DNA of 64,000 nt, taken from Lingula anatina. Taxonomy: Eukaryota; Brachiopoda; Lingulata; Lingulida; Lingulidae. Positions 37,501 through 52,200 of the stretch are shown here, one piece after another (position 1 is the first letter of the stretch; each line of letters opens with the position of its first letter). The notes under the pieces were generated by a model. It did no database searches. It had not been told where the DNA came from and saw only the letters and a program-made list of their open reading frames with translations. The stretch spans positions 675,993 to 739,992 of the forward strand of contig NW_019776091.1 of the NCBI RefSeq assembly GCF_001039355.2. Reading direction: 5' to 3'. Both the position numbers and the translations under genes were made by a program.

Positions 37501-40500
37501 TGGAAATTTATCCACCGAGTGACATTTCTAAATTTTGGCTGTCATAAATTTTGGGTGAAACTTATTTGTAGGATTATCAATGGAAATCATATTTTATCCA
37601 TAAATTAATATAATAAGATTGTTCCACCTTCTCCCTCTGGGGAGAAAGTAAAATATACAGACCTCACTGACTCCACAGTTTGTCATAAAGCTGAAATCAT
37701 AAAGAACATCAGCACATTGCGCCATTTCCAATAACATTTCCTTAATGGACCCTATTTAAACAAAACACTTTATGGGGAGGTTCTGTAGGTATGAGGTAAT
37801 AGCAGATACACATGGCAAACAGATTCTCAATGGGTACCAATTTTAACAAACAATAAATGAATGGAAGATAAAAGCAGGAGAAATTCACTGCACTGTTGGT
37901 GTAAGCAGAAACATGTATTACAATATCAAGATTGTTTTGGCTAGTTAATCTGACAAATCTGACAGAGTTCAGGACTTTGGCTTGGAGAAGACTTCAGAGG
38001 AAAACTAAAATTCTTCTGGTGCCACCCAGCAACTCACAGCATTGAAAGGAACAGGTTTAAAGTATTTCTCTTTCTTGAAAAAAAAAATAGAAGAGAAAAA
38101 TTTTACAAATCTCTTCACATTATCAACATTTTCCATGAAAAAGTAAAGATAGCATAAACATTGTTATAGGTTAATTATATTCCATGTGAAATGTTTATAC
38201 TTAAGAATAAAATAAGGCTTCGTTCACATGCAATGTCTATTTTCTAAATTCTATTTTCTATTTGCGGCATGTCTTATGATCACGGTCTGTGCCCTGGATA
38301 TCCCGCCGCGTAATTACTGGCAGCGCGAGCCAGTTACTATAAGTTACTATAAGTAACTGGCACGCGCTGCCAGTAATTACGCGGCGGGATATTTAGGGCA
38401 CAGACCGTGATCATAAGATAGCGCAAATAGAAAATAGAATTTAGAAAATAGACATTGCATGTGAACGAAGCCTTAGTCTAAATAGCTAGCCAGTTTACTA
38501 TTCTTGGTGTTTTGGGATATGTTTCTTTAATATCTTGTGGGACATAAAAATACATGGGGTTATACAGGGACAGAAGTCTTTGATATCTGACCTGATGAGT
38601 TCTGGACTCCTCGTTCAGAGACAGAACTATGACTGATTGCCCCTTCCTGGCATAAAATTCTGTTTGAGATTCCTTTGTAAAATATTAACTTATATCTTCA
38701 AATAGACCACCTGGTATGGATCTGCTAGACCACAACCCCGCCCTTGTATAAATATGTTGGCAAAAGGCTCTCAAGGACTAGCTGAGATCCCTCTAAAAAA
38801 TTCTGATGGTTTATGGATACCGAAATACAAAATACAGCTGAATTTATTCTGCAAAATCAAAAGGTAAAAATAAAACATGAAATAAAAAGGAAACATGAGT
38901 GTACTAAAATAACCTGATGTTTGAAAGTTTGGGACTTATTTGAACCTTGTTGCGAAAAATGATTCTGATTTTTGGCAGTTCACCACATGGTTTCTCTGGA
39001 AGTTGCTAAGCATATATCTAACACTCATTCATGAACACCTTTATCAGAAACAAATGTTGTTCTGTACTATGAAATAAGCTTCACAGATACCCAGACAGGC
39101 ACCTTTTAACCACTGGGATATCAAACAGGAGAATGTGGATGAAAGTTTTCTTTTTGCACAACTGTACATCATTTATGCCCAGTGTTATCAAACACAGAGG
39201 TGATATTTATGTATTTAATCTGTAGGTCTGTAAGGCAATATGTGGGCAGAACCTTGGCTACACCTGGGGCCTAGTTCACAACAAGTTCAATCTACTTTAC
39301 TTAAATACAGTACACTGAATGGAGTGACTGAGTGTGTTTCACAGACACAGAAAGTAACAAATAATCAAAACTTCTTAGAAAAAGTTACTGGCAGGAAAAA
39401 GAGGAAAAAAGAGAGAGGTGGAAATTAAAAGCAGGATATAAAATTGATTCACACATTGCGTCTCAAGTAGACTTGATTTTCCTGTTTTTAAGTGAAGAGG
39501 CCCCTGAACAAATACATGGTGAAAACCAAATACCTGCAATCCCCTGAGGAGGGTGGGCCAGAACATCACAATGTGACTTCAAATGCTAATTACACTTTAA
39601 TAAAGAGGAAACAATAATCCCTTAATTAGGATTACAGGAAAAGCAAACTTAGGTAAGAGCTTGGTCAAACTACATATGACAAAAACAAACTTATTCTAAA
39701 AGGGGCTCAGGTCTCAAAACCAACAACATAATGGTGTGACCCAAGTTTAAGGGAGTTAGAGCCAGCCCATTATCTGAAAGCAAGAAACCCCCCAGTAAAC
39801 ATGCTGAGCTGATTCAACTACAAGTTAAGAGCTCTTGGAATTCTCTGCCTATTAAGACTTCATAGTATATGGCTTTCAAATCAGCTAATATTTTCTCTGT
39901 TTATCTAAAACTTTTTTTATGTCTAAGAGAAAATAAATATGCTACATTCTTACTTCAAAGTGCTCCAGACTGAATTTCTTTTCCTCCCATTTATTTTCTG
40001 GAGGACAAAGAATAGAAATGGTCATACCACTGTGAATAAGGGTACCCTGGTTTTTAAAAAAAACAGGACAAAATTAGTTGTTTTTTTTTTTTAAGTTTTA
40101 TTTTCTGTGGGTCACTAGTAACACAGTATGCCCTGGTATATAATTTTACAGACAATTTCAAACGGGTAAAGAGCCAGGCTATGGCATTTGTAAGAGGGAA
40201 ACTTTTAACGAGGCATTATGGAAAATAGGTACGAAGACATACCTTTGCAGCCCATTTAATGAAGGTAAAACTATTTAACACTGCATAAAACTGTCAGCAC
40301 AATTAAGGGTGCAAGCACCATTGGCTGGTCAAACCTGGGGTCAAGAAGAACATTAGTTGGATTATTTGCTGCAGCTTTACCTGGGCTACAGTCATCTTTC
40401 TAGAAGCAGACCCCACACAGTTCCTGACTTACGACTCAGTGAGACATCAATCATAACATCATGAAATGACCAAAATGTTTTCTCAACATTTGGCTGAATC

Positions 40501-43500
40501 TGGATATTAGATATCTGGGTGCCTCAAAGATACAAGTACACAGAATGATACATTTGGTTGTGAAAATGATTTTTAACAGAATGTCACTGAGAAAAGAATG
40601 CAGCTATTAAGCAATAACAAACACAGAATCAATCATGATTTCAAATTTATCAGGAAACCAAATAATAATAATAATAATAATAATAATATTAATAATCATC
40701 ATCATCAACTTCATTCTGCAGCAGGATCATGATTAAGCTGCTTGGACTAGCCTTTTCCATTTGGAAATCAACCTCTGATTTTCCTAAAGGCTATGGAAGA
40801 TAAGGTCATCAAACCTTTGGAGCATCTATCTAAGTATACTTCCAAAATGTTCACAATTTACTTCTTCAGGTTAATCCAGGTCAACCTTTTGACATTCCTT
40901 TAGAACCATTAAAAAAAAGTAAATACACCCCACCTCAGTGGAAGAGCATAATAATAAGGTAACAATGGCTGTTTGGAAATCATAAATGGGGTAACAAAAG
41001 GAGCGCTTTCGGCTGTTTTAACACTGTGACTAGAGAGCACCAGACAGGATTTGAAAAAAGAAAAACCTGCAGACTGTGTTTAACTGGGTTTTCATGTATG
41101 ACTCAAATGGAATTTACAGGAAATTGAATTTTATTCATGAGTTCATTTTTAAAAACGTTTTGATGAAAGTGAAATAACAAGTTGGTTTTTGCTATATTTA
41201 CATTCTTGTGAAACCCTTCAGGAGAACTTGGTACCTACAGCAAGTTTCATTTTTAATCACTTCAATGTTTGAAAGTCTAAAAAAGAAGTTTTTCTTGAAT
41301 CAAAATGGCATTTGTCATGCTTTATGTTTGATTCAGGGCAAATGTTATTTCAATAACAACTTTTATGGGTATGCTGACGAGGCTTGCTGCTGTTTAAAAA
41401 GCCCCTTTCAACTTTTTAACAGATATAATATGTCACTATGTATTTGCACTATTTTTAAAAAAAACTTCCTGATTAAATTATTTTGTGTTTCAAAAAAATT
41501 TGACTTTGTTGAATTTTTTCAGTCTATGGAACTAATAAATCTATTAAAATAAGATTTTTTTTTCTAAAAATAAAAATCAATGGCAAACACTTATAATGAT
41601 TTTCTTTGCCTTTCAAATGCATCTTTATTAAAATGATTTAAGAGGTACAGTAAGAACTATTTTTTTTCCTAGGAATTAACATTGCTGCTTGATTTATGAG
41701 ACATATATTAAAGCCAAAGGCGTTGGGATGAAAAAGTACCTTGAAAGATATTTTCCTATGATCTTTGACCACAGATACAGACAGGGGGAGGGGGGGGGGG
41801 AGTGGTGGTGAAGAAACAAACTGGAATACTTAAACTGGTCCCTTATATCCTATATGCCTAATAAGGTATCAGTGGTCAACATAACTTAACTGTTTAGTAA
41901 CATGATATTTAAAATTAAATCACTAATGAAATCACACTACACACTGGGTTATCAGTTAATTAGCCATGCATCCAGCCCCACATTCCTTGCCAAAACACCA
42001 AAACAAAGTTAACTTCTTAATTACATCAGTGCAAATATCACTGCTTTCTGCCCAGTGGTATCACACTGGAAGAGGAAATACCATGTGTTTGGAAAATGGC
42101 CAATTTCTTTCTTTCTCTCTTTTTCTTTTATAACCTGCAGTGAAAAAAAATATTCAAAAAAAGATACCAGAGACAGAGTAACTTTGTTTGCTTTAAGATC
42201 TGAGATACAATGCAGAGTTTTTATTTTTTAAAACTTTATATGGAATGACCACTGTGTTCCTTTTGTGTCTATATTTATGTAAAAAGGTCACATCAAAGAC
42301 TCGACTCAAGTGAAAGCTTCAGAAACTCAAAATATGGCATGTTAAAAAACTTGATGTTCACTATAGGTATCCTTGGTCCTTTCAAGCCTGTCCACTCAAT
42401 ATTTTGTCAATTACCATTTCCCTCTGCTATGAAAAAAATGCTCAAAATAAACATGTTTGTTTTTCAAACCCCTTCCAGTTTGCAAATGCTGAAAGTGAAT
42501 TTCAAATTCTCATAAAAAAATTAATTTTTATAAACTAAATTTCTAAAGCACGTGCTCTCTATTGTACATAATTTGCCTGCTCAAGTCTTTCATTTCTTTA
42601 GAACTTAACTCTTGGTCTTCCAATGTTCAACAATCGGAAGTCTTCACACCAGAAGGAGTCATTAGGAGATCTTCCTTGTTTGACTAGAGGCCTGACATGC
42701 TTCTGGCCCAAGGACTGAAATAACTGTCTAGATGAGGTCACTTGAACATGAGAATGGGTCAACAAGTCTGGCCAAATAAAGGGCTCATACTTCAGGCTGT
42801 TTGCACAATTTAATTATCTTTACTTTTGGTAAATTTTATCTTACATAAATCTGATACAATTAAATATCAATCAATTCATCAAGAGATTTTATGGGAGTAT
42901 AATTTTACAGTTCTTTCTGAGGCAAAATAATTCACCTATTTTCTCAATGAAAACTGTAAAGTTTGCAATTTTCAAGAAATTTAGTGTTCCCAGCTTGTGT
43001 CCATTCCCATACAATTTCTATGGTTGCTGGAAGCAAGAAGACCTAGGGGCCACAAGGCACATGTCTAGAAAACAACTAACTGTTTTTATAACCCACCAAA
43101 AACAAAAGAAAAAGTTCACAAATGTTTAATTCACAGCTTACTCTTTAATCTGAGTTGAATGATAATGGGAGTGTGGAGTCATCATGGCATAAATGATTTT
43201 TGAAACATTTTGGACACAAGGTTAACCACATGGCTTTAGTAACCCAGTTGACATGCATAATAAAATCAAGTCAGAACAGTAAGACACAAGCAAAGATTTT
43301 AATGGTAAAATATCAATTCAAGATAATAGCTTTAAACCTCCCCAACCACCACTTTTAGAAGTATGTTTTAAAATCAAACTGACAAAATGCACGTGCACAA
43401 AACTCAGCATGAATCTGCAGACAAAGTTAAACTTTTAAAAACAAAAAAAGTCTCTGCCAATAAAATCAGCATGAATCTGTAAGCAGCTGGATTTATACTT

Positions 43501-46183
43501 GTGAAGACGTGGTTTGTTACAGCTCAGTATTTTAGTAATCCAAAGTGCAAACAGTAGTTTTCTTCAATGTAACACCTGATTCACAAGCTGCAGCCTCCCA
43601 TGCTGTGCAGTCTGGATTTCCTTAAAGACTGTGGAGAACAGACTGAAATTTCATCTTCATGAGTAAAGACACACTCCTTGTCAACTAGGGAGCTCTATAG
43701 AACGGTCACACTTAACCAAATTTTATCGAAGACATTTGAACAAAGGCTTCTTTCACTACAGTAAATTGAAGGAATCTTAAATGACACTGTGCCCAAGTAT
43801 CAGAAACCTTGATGGCATTCAAAATTAAATTTATTGTAAAGATCCTTCCAATTTTCATTTCCTGTTTGGTACTCAGATGAAAATTCAACGCGGTGGTTTC
43901 AATAAAAACATTTTTTTTCAGTACCACTCAATGAAAAATAATAGATATTTTGCGACAAAGAGAAAAAATAAGATAAGCCAGAGAAACTAAACTATCATGA
44001 CTGAAAGAGCTTTAAATTTTCATCTTCAAACCACACCTGACAACAGTAAGACTGGTATTTCCTTTGTAGGTATGATTTGGTGTAAATTCTATCAATCATT
44101 TCATTCCTTTATCTTGTCTAAATATTCATCCTTATTCAAACAATGATTATTGCATCTTGAAATTTGGTGGCATATATCTTTATCCCACAGCAAAATCATT
44201 ATCAACACCCATACAACAAAGTCCTGCTAAGGACACCTAGATCTGCCAGGCATTTTTCACCACTGCATCTACTAGTGCCACCTATTGACAAGGCACCCAG
44301 GGTAGAGCACACCAACTGGGTGAAGTCATTTATCTCCAAGGCCCCTTTTACAACTGCAACTAGTGCCACCTATTGACAGGGCACCCAGAGTAGAGCACAC
44401 TGGGTGAAGTTCCTAATTTAACACATCATACTACGTGACAGAGGGTAAATAGAAGGACTAGTCTTACCACATTGTGATAGGGATTGCCAACTGCAAACAT
44501 TTTGATATATTCTACACATTTTAGGATCAATTCCCACTGTGTTTGGTGCCATTCTATTCTCTACGATATTAATCAAGACTATATACACTCTGTTGGGAAC
44601 CCAAACACATGTAACAGCACTTACAGCATTTTATAGCAACATATAACAATATTTTGAGGCACCCTGCCAAAACACATTCTTCTCCAAGAAAATGTATCTA
44701 AATTTTTACTCAATTCACATAAAATCATTGCTATTATAAAGGTAATGGCAAAAAAAATGAATTTGCTAGAATAATTACAAACAATACTTAGACAATTGAA
44801 TTTCAATCTTGAAACAATAAAAGCATTATGAATGGATAAAAAGCTCATTCTTTACCTTTCTGTCCCTTTGGCCCTACTGGGCCCTCTCTGCCATCCAAGC
44901 CTGGCTCTCCTTTTGGCCCAGTTGGCCCCTCATTGTCACCAGAGCCCTCTATAAAGACAGTGTTCCCTGGTGGGCCTTGGGGACCAGTGGTGCCATCTCG
45001 GCCAGGTTCACCTTTAGGACCAACAATACTGTCACCCTGGAAAAACGATTTTCGGCGAAATGCAAACACTTTCTCTCAGTATATATGTCAAATAATACTC
45101 TGCCACCCTCCACAATATTGGCCTTGGACACCTCTTGCTGATGCTCATACAGAACTTGACTCTATATCTATGATTTGATCAATAATTAATTAATAATAAT
45201 GTGAACTGAATTACCTTGGGGAGGTGCTTTTCCAGTTATCATTATTATAAATTCTATTTTTTTAATTTGATTGATGTTTTTTAAACTTGGTTTTCCTGGA
45301 TCCTACTAAATAAGTTGTGAATAAGCCTACAGTAAAAGCCACTGATCAATGACTTTATCCTGTCTGTTTTCTTTTACTCCCAAATCTTTAAAACAATTAA
45401 TGACTACAGTGTCCACTATCATGCAAGTTCTTATACTGACCTTGTCTCCCTTGGCTCCAGGTAAACCATCCAATCCTATCATTCCTATCTCACCCCTGTC
45501 CCCCTTGTCTCCCTTGTCCCCCTTGGGACCTGTCACTCCCTCCCCAGAGTTAAGGAGTGGACCCACAAACACACCAGGCTCTCCCTGGAATATAGAGAAA
45601 ATAGGAAGCAAAACCCATCATGGCTAATGCAAAGTGTTATGGGAACAACCTAGCGGTTTTAAAATCAGATTAAAAAAATTAGTCGATTGCATTATTTTCT
45701 AGTGGATATAAACTACTCCAAAATTTTAAAAGCATATTAAATTCATAACATTAAAAACTTTAAAGCTTATACCTCCACCATGCACTTCTATTCACATTTT
45801 AAGCACTATACTGAATACAAAAACAAAACAAAAAAATAAAATCTAGAATAAAATCACTTAGAAAGGCATACCTTACTCCCCTTAATCCCTGGCAAACCCT
45901 GTGCACCTACATCTCCCTTAGTTCCCTTAGGTCCAGTCTGCCCAGGAAACCCTGGCAGACCATCCAGCCCAGGGAAACCAGCCTCTCCCTGGGAACCTTT
46001 CTGGCCTTTAGGACCTAAAAATACCATGTAAACAGTGTATTTAAGTCTACTTAGACTTATGATAAATCCGCAGAGTCCAATACATATGATGAAATATTGC
46101 ACATATTTTACTGCAAGAAAGAAATGGCAACTTTTTAAAAGTAATAATTTCTTTAAATCAGAGTTACTGCACTTCACATTTCA

Positions 46184-46222
<39 letters not shown>

Positions 46223-49200
46223 GTTAATGGCCCACCTCTCCCCCGTATAATCAGTGGTGAAGTGCTGGCATTCACCACCCGTCCACCTGGTCCTACCACT
46301 ACAGGGGGCGGCACCACAGCACTGTCCACTCCAGGTCCAGGGGGGCCGGGTGGACCCTGGTCACCCTTGCTTCCTCTATCCCCCTTCTCTCCTTTACTGC
46401 CACTGAGTCCTGAGTAGCCTTGCTGTCCAGTTAAACCTCGGTCACCCTTTGGGCCAGCTGGACCCGTATCTCCCTTTTCACCCTTGTCACCTTATTTGTA
46501 AAATAATGAATGAAAAAATGTGTAATTTGTTTGGTTGGTTATACATTAGTATACAGATAGGAATAAGTACAAAATATCATTCCATGTTAGAAATGTGTAA
46601 AACTAATAATATGTTTTAATCTTTTGGGGTAAAATATACTTGCTTGGTATATTTTTATGGATTCAAATAAAACATGTCTTATATTACATAACATGAGAAA
46701 ACAAGCTATTTAATTTTACAAGTTGCAGAATAACAATAGTTTGTTCAACTTATCAGGTTATAAAAAATAAAATAATATTTAAATCATTTTACAAAACAAC
46801 AGGTATTTTTCTTGAACATCTTAGTAATACCTTTATAGTAGGGGTATTCTGGAGGGGGTGGGGTGATTGGGGGAGGTATCAGCAGTCCAATATTACCCAC
46901 TTCTCCTTTACTATTCCCACTGCTGTCAGTTACCCCTGTGGATGGTTGTGTCACCTGAAACCACAAATAGTAATGATAATGAGCAGAATGATAGCAAAGT
47001 TCTATAAACTAGCCACAAGTTAACAGTGAAACTGGTGTTGTGCTATATAACAGCACATCCCTCACCCATTTGTACAGTGTAGTCCAACAATGAAACTACA
47101 TTTGATAATGACCGGGAGCCTCCTAAGGTTTGACTGAAATACATCTGTCTTGTTAAATCATAAAGAGCGCAATTCAATACCTCAATTTCCCTGCTTTAAG
47201 CATTAAGAACCTAAGAAACTACCATCATCACCTTTCTCAACTTACAAATGCTGCCACCCAGGAATAAAATACAAAGTTCTGATACTTCATTCCCCAGTTT
47301 GACTCAGGTTTTGCCACAAAAAAATTCCCCGCGGGCAATGTCTCATATCCATCTGTGATCCTACTGCCCTCTGCTCTCTGACTTGGGGATTACAGACCCT
47401 AACTCTCCATCTAATTAACTAAAGCACTTCCAAATAATGTGGACTTACTGGGGTTGTCCAGACAACACAATAGACAGAACCCCATTTCCTTTATCTGCTG
47501 TAATGACTGTCTCCTTTTTGTTAGCCAAGTTCCCCCCTTACTCACAACAATTGAATCTACTGTGTAAAATGGTTCATTACCCTCTTTTACCTGGGTAATT
47601 GATGAGAGGCGGGCTTCAGATTTGGGGCATGCAAAAACTTCAAAGAACACCAGATTTGATCTTGTCAATATATGGCACCTTATGGCTAAGAGCATGGTTA
47701 CCTTTTCCACAGGTTGGCACTCATCGCTGAGCACATGTTTGCAGCCCCATAAATTACCATTTTAACAAGATGGAAGGAGTTCAGGAATTTGTCACCAGAG
47801 TGTGATATTCATACTGTCAATATCAGCATGATATATCTGCCCCATCTGAAGATACTTTAGAATTAAGTGATTGTAACAGGTGTGTATGTGTCTATGTGTG
47901 TGCCGATCTGATTAATCAAGAATCTTTAACAGGCAGTAGCTTGAAACGTTACATACCCCATTGAAATCAGAAAATAAATGACTTGCTATCGTAAAGTCTT
48001 CCCCACTGTCTGAGGGATTAGATCCACTGCCTATAAACTGAAACAGACAAAAAGTAGAATTAAATGTTAATCTGAGTAAATCCAAACATTATTTATTTTG
48101 ATTGTGCTCTGCTGAGGATCTCCTCAACACTTGAAATTAAATTGTTTCTTCCACAGGTAAAGAGGGTGCAGCATCTTTTGTATCTGATGAAAAGCAGTGG
48201 TGGTCTCAAAAATGACAAGTTAACAGGACCTTCAAACTTTTATTCATTTAAATGGGCAATCAGTCTTCTGCTTATTTTAAGAAGAAATTGGAGAATTGAA
48301 AAATAATTGTACTTTATTGCTAATATCAGTGAGTGTGGGAACTCAAGACTGATTGATTCATTGCAGAGAGACAACAAGATAAATTTAAAGACAGCTTTAT
48401 TTTTTGGAAAATGATAAAATATTAAAGAATATATTAAAGTGCAAATAGTAAAATGTATTTGAAAACCCTATTGTTGCCCAACTGACTTCTTTAATTATAT
48501 AAGTATAGTGTATACATGTTTAGTAAGAAAAAAATGAGCTTATTTGTCTGACTGGACTAGTGAGAAGAGTCAGGCTTGGTCATTATATTTACTTTTGTCT
48601 TGTTTTCAGATACAAACCACCTAAGCACAATGATATCTTATACTAAACCTAACTTAAGATAATGATGAAAATTTTTAAAAATTGTGCAGTTAAAAAAAAG
48701 CTTAACACTTAATTTTTTATGTTTTAACAAGCATGCATAGTATACAAAATATGTATAATGACACTGTATAATCTGACAATAGTTTAAAGAAACAAGAAAT
48801 CATTGAATTAAGCCAATCTGTTGCTATGGAGGCTGCTTACATTTTCTTGGCACTGGTCCTCTGCCTCCCGGTGATCAGGGTGGATCTTGAGTTCTTGCAC
48901 AGCTCCCTGTAAATAATAAAGCATACTGATAAAAGATGATATAAACAACAAAATCTGAAAAAAAAAAAACAAACTCAATAACATTTGCCTACTAAAATAT
49001 GTGCAAATAACTGATTGACGTACCAGTATCTATATTGAATATATATAGATTCGCATCTCATTATGAATGAACTCAGAAATTTATGAACAAATTATAAAAT
49101 TGCATGAGTTTGGCACATCAAAAAATTGTGTCTCTTTTATATTTACCAAATAGAAAAAAACTTAAAGAAAGTCTCTCTAAATTTGAGAAATTTGAAAGAA

Positions 49201-52200
49201 TTAAATATTTACTGTAGACAAATATGCGAAAGGACAAAAAGGTAAAAAAAAAAACTCAGGCAATAAGACAGGTCTCTTGTTTATTAAAAGCTGGCAAACT
49301 TCCACTTATGTAACATAGCACCTTAGTGGAGCAATGGCATTAATCAAGCTGTCTACCAAGGCAATAGTCACACCCTTGCTAAACAACCTACTGCTTCATC
49401 AATTTGTCTGGAAGACATCCTCAATCCACACATAAACACAGACCTTATGTTGCCTGATTTAAATTGTAATTTTTGGCATTCTCGTAATGCCCACACACAC
49501 ACACAACAGGTACCTAGCTGTAAAGTAAAAAATACCTAGTAATTTTATTCTAATTTCTATTTTTGAAGCAAGTTCTAGACATTCAGATAATTACTTTCAG
49601 ACAGAAAAAATTAAAAATTTCTGAATAAAATCAACACATCCAACGACCTAATTACAGGTCTATAGTGTATAAAATGTTTCAGTTCAGACATCTCTATCTT
49701 GGAATGCCTGTCATGCTGAGCTGCCATATGGCTAACACATATGGGAAATTGGAGGGTTTATCAGATGGATTTTATCTAAATTGGGCAGTTAAGTCCTAAT
49801 TTTCTGCCCAACCTCCTTCAATTATGTCACTTGTCTCTTCCGATTAAAATCCACAACCACTCAATTATCTTAGATCTTTATCAGTCCCACCAGACCAATC
49901 ATATCTCACCCATTGTGTTCAGGTGGGACCACCAACATCTCAACTGCTGCAATGAGATGTATAGCTACACTGTGACCTGATGGGTATTCCAAATTCACGC
50001 TCTGGTGATACCGCTATCTTCCATTCAGATATATGATTTAAAAAATTACTTTCATTAAGGGCAAGAGTGCAAATAAAACTACTTCAATTATTAGCACAGT
50101 GTCAGATAACACTCAGTGATAAAGCATGTTTTTTAATGTCCTGTTGCACATATTTTGGTAACTCCCTTGATCTTATCATTTATCTTATTCTCACAAAATG
50201 TTGTCAAAAGGCAAAGATTTATGATTCTCAAGGTGATAATAGTTGGTGAGATTCTATCAGGTTATTTTCTCACTTTAATCTTTCAGCATCAATATTTTGA
50301 CAAATGTGTAACCCTTTCCTCCATGAGTGTGATGTCTGATGAGGAAATCTATTCATATCTTACAAAAGTTTGCTACCTGTGGCAGGTCAACCCATGTGGG
50401 TCTAGAAAGGCTGGTGAATATCCCTATTTTCTGTACTATGAAGCAACTGAGTTTTCCTATTCTCCCTGGATTAAAAAGAGCCTAGTCTATCACACCTTGC
50501 TAGTTTCAATTCATACTACTGTTTATCAACAGTTTTCTGGCAATACCTAGAGATAAATGTTTAAAAACGTTGCTTAAACCCCCTCTACTTCCTCCCTTTT
50601 TGTACTACTTGAAGCCAAAGTGCTATTCCCTCCATTGCAACCAAGTTCAGCTAGTTTACATATACACCTGTGTAAGGAGAGCCATAAGGTGTGAAGTGTC
50701 TTACTTCAGGACACAGGGCAGACAGGTAGCTAGCAGGTTAATGCTTATATTCTGTTGAAGTTTATTGCCCCTGTTCTTTCCTACTCTGTTTTCCCCCCAT
50801 ATTCAAGTCACATGCACATATACAATCCTGACCTAAAATGTCAAGATAAAAGTAAAATTATATCAAAGGAGATCCTGGCACCAAATCTGGGAACCACCTT
50901 TCTTAAACATTGCCCACTCTCAAAGGGCAACATACACATCTAATAAGGTTAACAGGCACATTTAAAACAAGGAAGCACCAGTTATTAGCTCCATGATTAG
51001 GTTCAGATTTGCCAGCGTTACTCCCAATTAATGTCCAAAACTTGAAGATGGTCATCAGTTGTAGCATGTTGACTTCCTGTTTTTAATGATAAATCCATCC
51101 ACGTCAACAAGAAAACTATAATGCAAGTTCAACTCTTTAATTTGAAAAGGTCTTTGTTCTTATAAACTTCTTAAAAGGTTAAGATATAAACAGTTACTGA
51201 AAATCAGATGTTATTTTTTAAGTGAGCACAGACAGCTATTACAGGACAATCAAATAATAATATTATACTTTAGTTATCAAATAATATTGTATGTACAGTA
51301 AAACTACTCTCCTCCCTCTTCAAATCACTTCTATAGCATTTCTATTGCAAATCGTGATACTGTAGTATTGCTGTGTCTACAAGAGCATCCTAGAATGTCT
51401 GAAAGTTTTTTGGGGTAAACAGGTCACTGCTGTTACTATATAAAGAAAGGCGATCTTTATCAGTCTGCATACTAAGATATGGGCTAATCTTGCATTTCAT
51501 ACCTGGTGGGTGCTAGGTGGTTAACCAGTCAGTGATACTCCTTCAAAAATAACGCCTATTATACAAGAAAATTGAGATTGCAACATGATACACACCCTTG
51601 CCTCTTACATAAAATTGCTTCTTTTGAGGAAGAAACCCTTTGCTTAAATTTGCACCTATCTTATGTTTTTTTTTCTTTTTCTTTTTTCAAAGACAAACAA
51701 GACTGATGTATAACAGTTAAAGGTGGAAAGCTAGGAAAGAACAATACAGAAAGTCCTTTAGTCTTTTTATATTAGAGTGACCAAGCCTCCTCCTTCAACC
51801 CCCATCTACACCCACCCTTAGTAATATCTCAACATTTTCTTTAATCTTCACAGCATTAACACATAATCAGCCTACCTGGAAATGGCCTCCAAATGCTCCG
51901 CCCTGCCCTATGTACAGCGTAGATCCAGGAATGAGCATCAGTGGCTTCCTGTCTTCGAAGGTCACTGTCTCATATTCCTCACAGTCTAAGTAAAGTGTAA
52001 TACTCTCCTGATAAACCAAGATTGCAAATCTCGACCATTGTTTTACAAATTGGGGCACCTTAAAGGTGGCAATAGCAGTGGCTGTTGGCTCCAACTCCTT
52101 ATGTTTTTCTAGTTCTGTGTAAATAAGTACTATATTTTGGTGTCCGTCCACCACCTCTGTGATATTCAATCCAAACTGAAGGACATTTGACATGGGATTC

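Larger units (their letters stand above)
36999..44855 (-). other. 7.9-kb collagen intron
   Basis: This is the longest intron between helix exons. The phases of its flanking exons join exactly (G|GT), so no exon need be hidden inside. It contains a MITE at 38213-38475 and a short direct duplication at about 44271-44410. Confidence 0.65.
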
